Shown piece after piece: positions 52,014-63,843 of a DNA stretch of 64,000 bases. Made by a program: the position numbers and the translations under genes. Within the stretch, counting starts at the first letter, position 1. Every line of letters begins with the position of its first letter. The notes below the pieces were generated by a model that was not told where the DNA came from, did not search any database, and saw only the letters and a list, made by a program, of their open reading frames with translations. The stretch lies in NCBI GenBank assembly GCA_037157565.1, contig JAZHRO010000063.1, positions 151,020,501-151,084,500 on the forward strand, written 5' to 3'. Source of the stretch: Thalassia testudinum (lineage: Eukaryota; Streptophyta; Magnoliopsida; Alismatales; Hydrocharitaceae).

Positions 52014-54864
52014 TGAAATGACCCTTTCCAAGGATCATTTGAAGTTTACGGGAAGTTAGGGGCCTTAACGAAATATTGTTAACCCTTTGAGTTGAGTGTG
52101 AGGGCGTTACGGGAAGAAGAAAGGATGGCGGGGAAATGTTCATAATTTTTCTCTCTCTCTCTCCTCTCCCTCACCACACTCACTCACACATACACACACG
52201 CACACTTCCCCCTCCTCTCCAAACCCTAACCCCACTCCCTCTACTTAAACCCCTCCACCCTTTCCATCTCCACCCCACCACTTCCATCACCTCCACCTCC
52301 TTCTCCTTGTTGCCGGCGAGCCACCACCCCCTTCCCATCCCTTTGCTGCCATAAGAGTAGGGAGAAGGGTAGAGCGCGGGGGATAGGGAGAGAGGGAGAG
52401 AGAGGGAGTGGGAGAGAGGAGGAAGCTTGGGGAGCTTGAGTGCATGACTGGAGGAGAACGAGCGAGAGAGCTCATGGGCGTGGGGCACCTTTACTGTAGG
52501 TACAACAATGAGCGTCGGTGCTGCAAGGGGAGGAACCATCGTCGCAGAAGCCGTGGGAGCTCAGAGGAGCTTGTGCGGGAGGGGACGAGAGAACTCGCGG
52601 GAGCTCAAGGAGGAGCTCATGGGAGAGGAGGATGCTGGAGGAGAGCTTGTCGACCTCCTACAGTCGTCGAAGCAGCTGCTGCAGGCATTGCAGGCGGAGG
52701 TCCACGAGAAGACGAGCATCACGAAGGGTTTTGTGTACTGGATTTTTCCAATATTAGATGCCTACAGCATCTATCAGACGTCTGGAGCAGCAGCGGACGT
52801 CTAGAGCTGAAGCCGAACATCTGAAAACTCGTGGAGTGCTGTGGTAAGTATCCTGAATGCTCATGCATGCACATATGTTATGTACGTAACATTGCGCTAT
52901 CGAGGTTTTCAACCTACGAGCGTGTATGCAGGTACAAGCCTTGGAAAGGCATGCAAGCACGATCTTCGAGGTGCTTTAGGATGTCTAGACATCTCCATAG
53001 ACGTCTGATAGACACACCGAATGTCCAGGCACGCCGACAGATGTCTGGAAAGACCCAGGATGACTGTGAAAGGGTTCCAGACATCCGCCAGCAATGCAGG
53101 GAAGCAAGGTGAGGTTATGAGATCGTTTAAAACGTCTGGGTATAGTCCCAGATGTCTGATTTTTGACCGTATGCACATTCTTGGCCCGTTTAGGGCCTAA
53201 ATGAAGTCAGATTTATGCAAAGGAAGTACCATTGTTTTCTACTAGAATTTCTTTTTGTTAGTGTCAATTATATCCTATTTTGAACTCGTTTGATGTGACT
53301 TAGTCACTAGTATAGGTCTCCCGCCTGTAGCGTGTTCGGGGCCTGCGGAGATGATAGGACCTATGGTTCTTGCCCCCATTCCTCCCGTGTTTCCGGATAG
53401 AGTGGTTTACTTTAATTTTAAGATTTAAATAAGTAAAGTGCATCTTTAGAATAACTTGATTGAACCCTAGGACGTGAAATGAACCCTGGGGCAGAAACGA
53501 ATGAATGTTGCTTGAGCTACAATGTTTACTTTGAGATGCATGTTAAATCGTAATTGCTAGCAAGCGTATTAACTACTTGATGTGATACTTCTTAGTTAGT
53601 ACAATATGAGTTGTCTATTATAAAAATGAAACCCGGGATGTAAACAGTGAGATATGAATGTTGAGAAATGGAATGAAAGGAATAAAGCATTAACCCTACG
53701 GGGAATTAGGGGAATAACTCCTGTATACGGAAAGAACTTAGTAAGTAGATGGGAAGTGAGCTGGCCCTTGTGTACACAGTACCAAGGTGAGCAACTGTCC
53801 CTTTAGAGTAGAAGGGAGCTTGTCGCCCCTTGGGTTGAGATCAGAGGTAGGATTGGCCACTCTACGTCGACTCCTGTTTGGCCGTCGCGTACGTGGTACT
53901 GAGGTGAGCTACTTAGTGTAGGGGGGAGCTAGCCACCGCACGGGGTCTAGGGTTAGGACTAGCCACCCTACACCGACTCTTGTTAGGCCCACTGGGCAAA
54001 TCGGGATAGTCGGACAAGGGTACGTGGACTGTGGAGGGGCGAGACCCCTGTTTTGTTCTGAGAGGGCAAGGCCCTGTACTATTCTGTGCTGTACTTTTAG
54101 GTGTGCCTGCTAGCAGAAACGTATGACCGCGTGCCAGTATGTGGTATCTACTTGTGTGCTTATCACGCGTGCTGTAGTCACCACTACATTGAGACTGTGA
54201 CCTTGAGGTGGTTGATTGGGTGTAGGACTACCATGGGGGACTCTCCCAGCTAGGAGAGCACTATGTTACATCCTACATCACGGGGAAAGACTTCAATCAA
54301 GATTGTCTCTTTGAGGGACAGTCAAGATCAAGAATTGACTAGATTTCTAATAGAATAAACAAAACAGAACCACTTAGTTAAGCTGAATGGAATTGAATAA
54401 TAAACTAGTTGCTTGTCTTATGTTAATTGCATGTAAATGGCTTAACTACCACTCTACTCAGCATTAGCTGACCACGAATTTTATAACCATGTTTAGGTCA
54501 GGGAGTTGAGCAGCCAGTGCCATCGGCTGCAGAGGGAGCTGGGCCCAGTTGAGCCCAGCCTTAGCTGTGTTTCCTTTTCCTTTCAGAGCATCTTTCGTTG
54601 TAGTGAGTATTGATATTTGTAATACTGTTTCTATTACATTTTTGTTACTTTCTGCTGTTGTAATTGTGATGGCATGTAATATTGCCAGACATTTCATTCT
54701 ATTTCCTTTACTGTCTTTTGAGTTATTTCTGCTTAGTTAAATTGCATGTGTGATTTTGAAATATTTTCTACTTTTGGTTATTTCACATTGGACGACTGGG
54801 TTTTGGGATTAGTTGAGGCGAGCTAGTCTCAGGTCTTGTAGGGATTTGGGATCGGGTTGTAACA
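52014..54864 (+). mobile_element. Family-G solo LTR (copy B), nested in C
   Basis: Starts TGAAATGACCC and ends GGGTTGTAACA; 2851 bp, the longest copy. Duplicated site GATAC (52009-52013) against GGTAC (54865-54869). Copy C continues on both sides within its GTACCACGTAC region. It includes a (CT)n and CACA-rich segment (52150-52205), a GA-rich leader (52380-52680), AGACGTCTG words at 52772-53160, and the GTACC and CTCAGCATTAGCTGACC landmarks. Frames inside it (for example 52408-52824) are Arg/Gly-rich low-complexity shadows. Confidence 0.8.
52772..53160. repeat. AGACGTCTG palindromes in family-G LTR B
   Basis: About ten full or decayed words (CAGACGTCTGG at about 52777, AGACGTCTGATAG at about 53000, GATGTCTGG, AGACATCCG, AGATGTCTGATTTTTG), many with CG changed to TG or CA. 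They occupy the same LTR zone as in copies A and R2. Confidence 0.7.
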
Positions 54865-55687
54865 GGTACCACGTACGTGAGGGTCAAACAAGAGTCGACG
54901 TAGAGTGGCCAAACCCACCCCGCGTCTCAACCGAAGGAGCAGCAAGCTCCCCTCTACTCTAAAGGGATAGTTGCTCTCTTCGGTACCACGTACACGAGGG
55001 CCAGCTCACTTCCCTTAATCAAGTCCGAACAGCTGCCCGAAGGCAATGTGTTCCAAAGCCATCAGGTTTTCCATTCTATAGTATTCTTGGTTTCTTCTTA
55101 AATTCCCCTTAGGGTTTGTACATAGACTTTCTCATTTACATATCTGATTCATTAAATGCATAACAGGAAAACCCAAGATTCCATAATTGATTTTTCAGTA
55201 CAGGTTTGTATTATAGGTAACACAGGCAGCTCATGATTTATGGTAACTCATTCATTTATTATCTACACTTGCATTTCTTCCAGCACTAGTGTTCATTTCA
55301 TAACCTAGGGTTCAAACGAATATATCTAAAGTAGCATGCATTCATCTCTTCCGACCCTAGGGTTCATCTCACATCCTAGGGTTCAATCGAATAATTCTAA
55401 AACATGCAATTCAATTATTAATTCTGGAGTTAGAGAAAACCACTCTACCAGTTAACTGGGTGGAATGGGGGCTTGTACGACAGCTCCCGACGTCTCCGTA
55501 GATCCCGTATATTCTACAGACTGGAGACCTACTATATGGACTGATAGGTCAAATGGGCTCAAAACTACATAGACACTATATCATTACGTAGAGAAACTCG
55601 AACGAAATCCATTGATGTTTCATTTGCGGAAATCTGACTCTATTTGGGCCCTAAACGGGCCAAAAAATACTACTTTGATCAAAATCA

Positions 55688-56010
55688 GACGTCTGGGAAG
55701 AGTCCTAGACATCTTAAATGCACTCAGGGGTTCACCTTACTCGGGGTGCCTTCTTTCAGATGTCTGGAACTTCGTGCAGACGTCTGAGGGTGCAGACGTC
55801 TGAGGGTGTCTTCAGACGTCTGGAGGTACTCTTGGACGTCTGAAACTGCCTCGATCCTCACACCGATGTGCCTCCCCAACCTCTGACACATGCACATGAA
55901 GTCAAAATTCAACAGGGAGAAAAATAATCAAAAGAAAATGCGCTATCAGACGTTTGGTATTACCTTTGGATGCCTAGACAGACGTCTAGTAGTCTTAACA
56001 GACATCTAAT
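55688..56010. repeat. AGACGTCTG palindromes in family-G LTR C
   Basis: At least eight words, among them CAGACGTCTGGG (about 55687), and close repeats at 55778-55825 where GCAGACGTCTGAGGGT occurs twice in direct succession. They lie in U3 and leader of the inverted LTR. Confidence 0.7.
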
Positions 56011-56591
56011 TCTGTGGAAAAATGATTCCACATAACTGTTTCCCTCTGCTCTCAAGCCTTCAGCCTCCTTTGCTTTCCACCTTCTCCTCTTCTTGCTCCC
56101 TGCTCTCCTTCCCCTCTCATCTACAGTGTGGGAATGAACGAAGGAGGGGGGCTTTTATGGAGGTGGGAGGGATGGTGAGAGGTAAGGTGGAGGTGCCGTG
56201 GGCGGAAAGGGGAGGGTGTATGGGAGAGGGGGTGGTGTACGGTGAGGGATGGGGTGACGTGAAGGGTGAGGGGTGTGGTATGATGGGGAGGGAAAATTGC
56301 GGGGCACCCCCCTGCAAGTTCTCTTTTCCCCTGCATATCCCTAACAAAAACCTAGGGGGGTTAAAATTACACAAAAATCCCTAAAAATTCTGAAAACACT
56401 AAACGACCGTTGGGAAGGGTCATTTCAGTTTTATTTGTTGTAATCTTTATTGCACTTTCTTTTTCATTTGATAGTTGTTAAAGAACCCAAAATATGATAA
56501 CATAAGTCCTAGATACACTCACTTAACATTAGAACACCTAGCCACATAACTTAGAATCAAGTTAGAAAGTCAAAACAACAAACAACTTGCC

Positions 56592-56735
56592 TTATCAGAC
56601 GTCTAAAGATGTCCAATAACTAATTTTAAGACGTCCAGACATTTGATCAGGCATCTAATGACCGGAACCCCTTAACTTGAGTTTGTGGCATTTGCTATTC
56701 AGGCATCCACTCCCTATATTAGATGTCTAGAGCTG
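56592..56735. repeat. AGACGTCTA-type words in the copia LTR fragment
   Basis: CAGACGTCTAAAGATGTCC and AAGACGTCCAGACATTTG at about 56598-56645, then decayed words to about 56735. This is the counterpart of the array at 9764-10290, reduced to about six words. Confidence 0.6.
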
Positions 56736-56750
56736 ATAAGGTGTGGCTCA

Positions 56751-58405
56751 TCATAACTAAAATGCCCAAGTTAAGCTTGAAACTAGGTTAAACACTATCA
56801 ACCTAACACAAGAAATGGGTTAAATGTGGGTATCAAGGAAAATGACCTAAAACATCAATTCTATATTGAAAATGCATAATTAGGTAAATTTTGAGAGATT
56901 CAATACCTAAGTATGTAAATGAATGATCTGAATGTCAACTGAATACAATTTGAGCTTGAATGAACAAAGCAATGGTTGAATTATATTATAATATTTTCAA
57001 TTAACATGCCATAAAAAGTTCATTGCATTTTGAGTTCATTAGGACCTTGGAATCAGTGTTTTACATATAGGTCTTTATATACATTTAAGCATTCACATTT
57101 CAAGCATTTAAAAGTCGCAGAGACTTAGTTAAAAACTGTTAGGGATCTACTTGATATAAAAATCTATCACTTATGGGTTTTCATGTAATTTTTCTATCAC
57201 TTCACATTTTTGGGCCTAACTGTAAATTACCCAACACACCTACAGCTGCAGGTCTTCTTCACGAAGAACATGTCTCATGTTAGCTGTTCATCTTCTCTTC
57301 CCAATCAAATTTCTTAGACCATCACCCTTCAATCAACAATCATTATGGGGTTATAGGTAACCCAGGTTCCAACCATCAAGGTTGGTGCACGATTAAATAG
57401 AAACAAAAGCATAAACAACATGAAAATCAATAGGTCATATGGATATCTATCAAGGTTTAGCACATAAACATAGTTCTTGGTCTCCCAAATAAGGTGGGTG
57501 GATGAGCTGAAGGTCCATCCCTTTTGTGCCTACCCATACATCCCCTCCTATTTGCAGCCAATATTGAAATTATGGTTATGGAATTGAATTGTTGTATTAC
57601 AACTTGATTCTTTAATTGGGTTAAGGTTGTATTAGATGTTTAACCCACTACCATGTTATATATCGATCCACTTGTATTATGAGTTTGTTACCTTTACAAC
57701 ACACATCAACATTATAAGTGAAGTCATAACACAAATTATCTTACATGTATTGCAAATAGTTTTTGAATTGTAATTTATGTTTCTACTATACATTGCAAGT
57801 AAATGCTTATGATGCATGTCATTCTTACATGTAATACAAGTGTTCTTTATTTAAGGAATGTTTAACAATTTAGTGTACCTTTCTTTATCTTGTTGCATGC
57901 TCATTTTCATTAAAATTAGAAGCTTATGAATTTCAATGCCTTGCCATATTATAGCAAGCTCCATTACACAAAGGATCTACAGAATTAGAATGTGCACTCT
58001 AGTGATTTTTTTTTAAAGATAGTTAGTTCAATATCTAATGGTCCTCATTTGATTCTTTTCTTCTATATTCTGGGTATAATGCTCATAGGATCAATGTCTT
58101 TGTTATATATATATAGGAAAAGTATCCATTGAATGCTGTAATCATAAACATTCAAAAAAGCTCATCGTTGTGTCCATTAGATGATGTTTTTTATTGATGA
58201 AAATCACTATACATGTCAAAGGGTAGTTTAGAAAACTAGCCTTTGTATATGGAATGCGCCCAATCAATTATTTTATTATTTCTGAAAAATATCAAAGAAC
58301 ATAAATGTCGAGTTGTGTTACGCCTCTATTCATAAACCGTATTTGAAATATAATTAATCAAATAGTACATTATTATTGGAAAGTAACCATATCGCATTAA
58401 TGCTT
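56751..58405. other. AT-rich stretch without recognisable genes
   Basis: Random short frames only. Nothing conserved is recognised. It may contain the eroded end of the copia LTR and old intergenic DNA into which the CACTA element inserted. Confidence 0.5.
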
Positions 58406-59000
58406 CACTACAGGAAATAAGGGTTTTAGCGACGGTCGTACACCATTGCTTATACCCTAAAAACCATCGCCATATATTGTCACCATATGTTGTCACCGTT
58501 GATTTTCTGCGATGGTTTTAATGTAGATGGCATAGCCATTTAATCGAACCCGAGCATCTTGGTTGGTGATATTTGGTGACGATTTTAGCATACCTATGGC
58601 GATGGTTTTATCACAATCGTTGTTAAGTAGTAATGGGAACAATTATAGAAACTATTGCCAACAATAGAAATTGCGCGCACGCATTTATAAAGGTGGGAAA
58701 GTACTGACCTATGGTGGCGATTTATTGACCTATAGCGACGATTTATTAGGGTTATAACTGTCACTAATGTTGCGGGAGAGAAATTGAATGGCGTGGAATT
58801 TTATTTGTTGACAACGATTTTTTCATCTTTGGCAACGGTTCAAAAATTGTCACCAAACCCTAGCCTGTCACCAATTTCCAAAAACGCAAAATGTATGGCG
58901 AGGAATTTAGGCTTTTAGCAACGATTGTCCTCTTTTAGGGACGGTTATTAAATCGTTATAATATCAAAGTAGTAATGGTTTTGGAGATAACTATCACTAA
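58406..59000. repeat. CACTA subterminal repeats
   Basis: After the CACTACAGG tip, words such as TAGCGACGGT, GGCGATGGTTTTA, AGCGACGATTTAT, GGCAACGGTT and AGCAACGATTGT recur every 20-60 bases in both directions. In En/Spm-type elements such arrays bind TnpA. Many CG dinucleotides have become TG or CA. Confidence 0.7.
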
Positions 59001-59260
59001 ATGGGAGAATATTTTTTAAAAAAAAATTTTAGAATTACACTAAACATAGAAATGTATAAAAGATACCTATAAAACTGAAATAACCTACACATAAGAATGT
59101 ACAAAAAAATACAATAAACATGTAAGAAATATATATATATTTCAAAACAGTTATGTTTACAAATTACAAAATATACATGAAATTTGAAGAATATACACTA
59201 TGCTGCGGCACCTACACCGCCGGCTCCTGATCCACATATATGATCATCGTAGCTTAAACG

Positions 59261-59690
59261 TCACGGGAGGTGAAACGTCAAATGCTCAGGTCTGCTCCCT
59301 TGCAAATATGACATCAGGTCGCTCCACTGCTTTCTCTGCTGGTCCAATAACTTGTCCTGATGCTCCATTCTGTGAGTGACCTCCTCTAACATGGAGTTCA
59401 TGTCCTCAAGCCTCTTCTCCCTCTGTTGATCGCGATGATCCCTCTCCTCTTCGCAACGTTCCGTCCTCTCTATCTTTTGTAGGTGCTTCACTTGGGATGT
59501 CGACGACAACAATCTTAACCTCCCATACTAGGAGGAGATGGTTGCACTCCTCCCTGTGCTACGAATGAAACCTTCATACTTTAGAGGAACCATAGTTCTG
59601 AATGCCTCCTTTGGTATTATAGCAAGCTGCGCAACGGTCGTTATTGGCCTTGTTTTCTTGGCTTGCTCTTGTATGATGGGATGTTTTAAT
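59261..59690 (-). pseudogene. TnpA-like exon of the CACTA element
   Basis: The minus-strand frame 59512-59261 codes for 83 residues rich in Glu, Arg and Gln (coiled-coil like: EERDHRDQQREKRLEDMNSM, then MEHQDKLLDQQRKQWSDLMSYL), typical of the C-terminal end of plant CACTA TnpA-like proteins. Upstream, to about 59690, the frame reads loosely IPKEAFRTMVPLKYEGFI...STGRSA with a stop. A further exon may lie at about 59830-59760. TnpA binds subterminal repeats in the nucleus. The copy is split by the Athila-like insertion and probably inactive. Confidence 0.6.
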
Positions 59691-59973
59691 AATAAATAAT
59701 TTATTTATTTTTTAATAAATTATAAATATTAACCATATAAATATTAATTTACCTCAATACTTGGATCTCTCCAATGATCGTAACACTCTCTTCAGATGTT
59801 AGGCGCAATCAAAGGAGGCACGTTCCTCAATGTCTCATGCTCCCTATTGTTATAAAACTAAAATATTTCTTAAAATTATTAGCACATATTCATAAAAATT
59901 ATATTTGAATTCCTCATTATAAGAAATAAAGAATTTTCTTACCTTACTCTTCATCTCCTCTCTTCATCCACAA

Positions 59974-62727
59974 TGTATGGGAACACCATCATGAGCCCTA
60001 ACTAGCTCATTTTGACCCATAAAAGAGAATAAAAGCTCCTACATAGTCAACTGGAGGTCCTAATTCAATGAATAATCATTTTGAAAGAAAAGCAAGAAAC
60101 AAAGGGTATAACTGTAATTTTACCATTGCAGTATAACAACGGATTTTCTCATGGGCTAGACATAGGTCAAATGGTCTTAACAAGATAAAAAGTGGATTGG
60201 TTCAAATAGAAAAGAGTTCGTGTGAATTTTAGGAATTAAATGACTTCTTGTAACTCTAAAATAGACCCGCTTGATTAAACAAGGTTCTGGTCAGGATAAA
60301 ATTCACCTAAATTCTCTAAAAATCATATAAAAATATTCTCTAGGGTTTAGAACATTCAATTTGGCTATTGGAACCTATTTTGACCTAAAATGGGGTCTCA
60401 GATAAATATTTGCCCTAAATTAGATTTTTGCATAAATTACCTAGTCAAACATGGTCAAACCCAAAATTCAACCTCACCATTGGATTTCTTAGGTGCAAAT
60501 TAGGTTTGTACAAAAATTTGGACCTAAGGGGAATTCATCTTGACCCACTTTAAAAATAGGTCCAACCCAATTACATTTCTACCCCTAGATTTCAAAAACC
60601 CTTACAGTTGACCCCTATCTTCTTCTTCGTTCTTTGCAATTAGGTCCCTCTGACATTATAGCGGAGGGAATCCTACTCTGGTGAGCTTGAAAGGGCGATT
60701 TCTCCGTAATCTCTAAGAGAATTCCCTTCAAAATTGAAAGGGAGATTCTTTGAAAAATCTCCTCTAGTGTGAACCCAATTAGAAGCCCTATTTTGTACCC
60801 AATCTCCCATGCGAACACATGAGAGATTTGGATCTCTCTCGAGTTTCCTCTGCCGGCAAACTTTCCGTGCTTGGAAGCTTGGCTTCCAAGCATAAACCCG
60901 ACCTCCAGGGCCTATTTAAGAGACCCCAAATCGCCCCTCATCTCCTAAGCTTGAATTCAACGGGAGAAACCCCTAAATTTCATCTCTCCTCCTCTGGCCG
61001 ATTTGCTCATCAAGCTTCGGTGACTTCTCCCACTATCGCTCGTCACCTAGCCACAATACCGGTGGCAGGTTCCTCTTCCTCTCGCTCGTCTGTGTTGCGC
61101 CGCACCCGCCAATGCTCCTGCCTCCCCTTCATCCTCGCTGACCTCCCTCACTGAGCACCTTCGTCTCCGGCGTCGGTGATACAAGCCAGACGCCATCCCT
61201 GCCTCCCTCTTTGTCCCTTCACTCCCAGATAAGTTCTCTCACCCTCTACTCTATTTTCCCCTTCTTTATTCCCTCGAACGACCACTGCCGCACTCCACCA
61301 CCATCATCCCCTTCACCTTTGGCCACCACTTCGGCGAGTTCGCTCCACCTCCACAGACCACCTCCCTCCTCGTCGACCGGTCCATAAGCACCCCCCACCT
61401 CACTAATCATAACTCCCCACTCACAACACTCCGCCACTCTCCCACAAGCACCCCCGAACACACCCACACACACGGCAGCAATGTGCCCTAGACAAGCTAC
61501 CTCAGATGGTCCCACACCACGCCAACCACCTCTGCACACTCGCCACACCTTGGTGAAGCTCCCTGAGCTTTTTAACGTGACCGCGAGGCTGTGTGTGTGA
61601 TTTTAGGTCCAGGGGTTTGCCGCCATTGATGCACAGTGGGAAGCTTGCTTGCAAGCTTCTCCAGGCCGTGCCCGCTTCAGGATCCAGTCCTTGGCTGCGT
61701 GGGGTATTCTTGCAAACATCTACAGGTGTCCAATTGAAGGCAAGATCCATCCCCGTAGCTGCAATCGAGTGACGCCTCTCTGCTGCAGGCGTGCGTGAAA
61801 GAGGCGGGAAGATAATCCCACCTTGGAAACATCTGGAGCGCCAAAGCCACATAAAAGGAATTTCTGCATAGGGCTTATCGCCTCCAACTCACAGTTTGAG
61901 GTTCCCTCTCACCCGACCCTATGCCTCATCCGCGACCACCCCCTGCGGACTTGGTGATCCGACCCGACCCAGCACACCTCGCCTGCCACCGCACGTCGGT
62001 GGGCCTGGTCCCGGGTGCATACCCGACCTGATTACTCGAGAAGTGGCTCTGGGAGAGCAAACCTAAGAAAGAAAGGAGAGAAGAGAGCTCGCATGGGTAG
62101 GGGCAGGTTTTGCTCTACAGAGGAAGGAGAAGACAAGGCCGAAGAGGAAGCTAAGGGCTACAGCAGAGAGAAGAAGGAAAAGGCTAAGGAAGAAGAAGAA
62201 GGAGCTGAAGGAAAGAGCAAGGAAGGTAGAGAAAGAAAGATAAGGAAGGACCTGAAGGAAGAAGTAGCTGAAGGTAGCCGAGACAGAGAAGAAGGCAGAG
62301 GAAGAGAAAGGCTAAGGCAAGGAATCAGAAGAAGATAAAGAAGAAGAGAAAAGAAGAAGAAGATTGAAAGCAACTGCCAGAGACAGAGAAAAGAAGAAGG
62401 AGAAGAAGAAGAGTCAAGCACTGCAGCATCCACATTTCAATGCATCTGATTCACAAATCAGACGTCCAATTTTGTGTTTATTCACATACATTGATTTCTT
62501 TAATATTTTGTGCTTACATTTATTCCTATCTTCTTATAACATTGATCTTATTGCATATTATGTTATTTCAAATTCTCAAGTTTTGATCTTGATTTTAAAA
62601 TTCTAATTTGCTCCTTGTGTTCGACCTCGTACTTTCAAATTCGAGTAATAAATTGTATTTGTTTTGAACACTTTTTCGACTATACAGCAACATGACTTTT
62701 TAAAACTCTATCAAACATCCACAAACA
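59974..62727 (+). repeat. 5' LTR of Athila-like copy 2
   Basis: Colinear with 22085-24825. Hairpin I (60801-60828) is weakened by two changes; hairpin II (60868-60892) is intact at 11 bp. The TATA position reads TATTTAA (60913-60919). GA-rich tract at 62040-62420. An ATCAGACGTCCAAT word lies near 62457. Confidence 0.88.
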
Positions 62728-63843
62728 TTTTGGCATTGTTGCCGGGGAGTAACGAGCGATTTAGAAATATGGATTACAATTACTGATTTGGTACTAACTT
62801 GATATATCTCTTTGTTACGATTATTTCAGGGGAGAAGATTCAAAGGAAGACGGCCGCACATCAAACACGCCTGGGGTAGGTAATTTCTGATTAATCTCTT
62901 TCTCTTAAGCCCCTCATTCTAAAAAGGAAAGAAAAAACAAGATAAAATCAATTAGGACTACCTGCTTTCCATCTCTAGCTAATTCACCAAAGTTTCCTGA
63001 TTTGATTTCAACAACAAATACTGATTTGTGCACCCATTTAAGGTAACTATTGCTATCACCTTCTTGATTAAGCCCTAGATACCATATTTTGGTAAACTAA
63101 ATTGGACCAAGATTAGAGCCAAACTAAGGATTTCAATTTAGGGTTTTAGAGACACTCTTTCATAAGCAAGAATCAACTCTCCAAAAAGAGGTGTGCCTAA
63201 GCCTTGGTTGAAGAGACTTATTCAAGAAAACCCTAAAAATTCAAGCTCTTAATCTCACTTGAATCCTAAAAGAAAGGGCCTAAAACTCCTTGAAGGACAA
63301 ACAGGTGAAGTTGACCCCCTTGATTGGGTCAACCAACCTTGAAATTAGGTCACTTTTGCACTCAATACATCTAAAGTTCAAGTGAAATCTTAAGCACCTT
63401 TGCTCTTAAATAAAACTGGTAGACTTAAGAGGTCAAAGTCCCTATTCTGGTCTACCTGGAACATCAGTGACAAGAGAGGTTGGGTGGGGGAAACCCTGTA
63501 ACTCATGGGGACGCTCTACTATGTAGGGGTCTTTGCGGGACTCTCCATCTCTGGCTGCCCTGGTATTTCTCAGGTGGACGGCTTTCTGACTAATGGGTAT
63601 CATCCACCCGGAACCTCTATAGTCATCCAAATTTTTGGGTGCTTGATTGGGTCTAGCACATTCTACTCTCGTCCAAACCATCGATGCATGTTCGGTAGGA
63701 AGTCCTTAAGACCATCCTTGAGACCTCCTTTAGTGATTCACTCCCGCCAAGGCCAGGCCTCGATGCCCGTGTTTGTGTAGCAACCCCACCACATAGACAT
63801 CTCCTCTAATTCATCTAAATCGAATTCTCCTTCTTGCATCATC
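62728..63843 (+). other. Primer site and leader of Athila-like copy 2
   Basis: TGGCATTGTTGCCGGGGA (62731) is the tRNA-Asp-type primer site with a gap. The acceptor-like TTATTTCAG and GGGGTAGGTAAT pair (62824-62886) is conserved with copy 1. The rest is colinear with 24987-25934 and has no supported frame. Confidence 0.65.

Larger units (their letters stand above)
50966..56427 (-). mobile_element. Family-G solo LTR (copy C), inverted, with nested copy B
   Basis: On the minus strand it starts TGAAATGACCC (rc of 56417-56427) and ends GCGAGTCATTACA (rc from 50966). Without copy B it is about 2.6 kb. Flanks GGTTT (50961-50965) and GTTTT (56428-56432) match at 4 of 5. It carries three GGGGTCTCGCCCC-type tandem units (51806-51878), the ACTCTACTCAGCGTTAGCTGAC text (minus strand near 51390) and AGACGTCTG words at 55688-56010. 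Confidence 0.75.
50724..56750 (+). mobile_element. SIRE-like copia LTR fragment, split by family-G LTR C
   Basis: The left piece (50724-50965) starts TGTTGGTCCAAG, then TTTTGATGATAATAAAAC, GATTTCAGGTAAATGCAA, GGAGGAGCTTGA and AGAATAGGATCAG, all in the order of the copia LTR at 9354. The right piece (56433 to about 56750) continues with TTGTTGTAATC..., TTAAAGAACC, CCTAGATACACTCAC and AGACGTCTAAAGATGTCC. The U3 end, TATA box and U5 seen at 10.39-11.06 kb are not recognisable, so it is truncated or strongly diverged after about 56.75 kb. Confidence 0.6.
58406..59973 (-). mobile_element. CACTA (En/Spm) transposon, 3' end, continuing beyond the Athila-like insertion
   Basis: CACTACAGGAAATAAGGG at 58406 is a typical CACTA terminus, followed to about 59000 by many variants of the subterminal words GCGACGGT, GCGATGGTTTT and AGCGACGATT in both orientations. 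The TnpA-like exon at 59261-59690 lies on the minus strand, so the element runs leftwards and 58406 is its 3' end. It is interrupted at 59974 by Athila-like copy 2; its 5' part must lie right of the window. The matching 3-bp target duplication cannot be checked here. Confidence 0.8.

Noticed and set aside
52408..52824. 138-codon Arg/Gly-rich frame as a gene
   Set aside because: It lies in the leader zone of family-G LTR B, has low complexity, and is not kept in the other copies.
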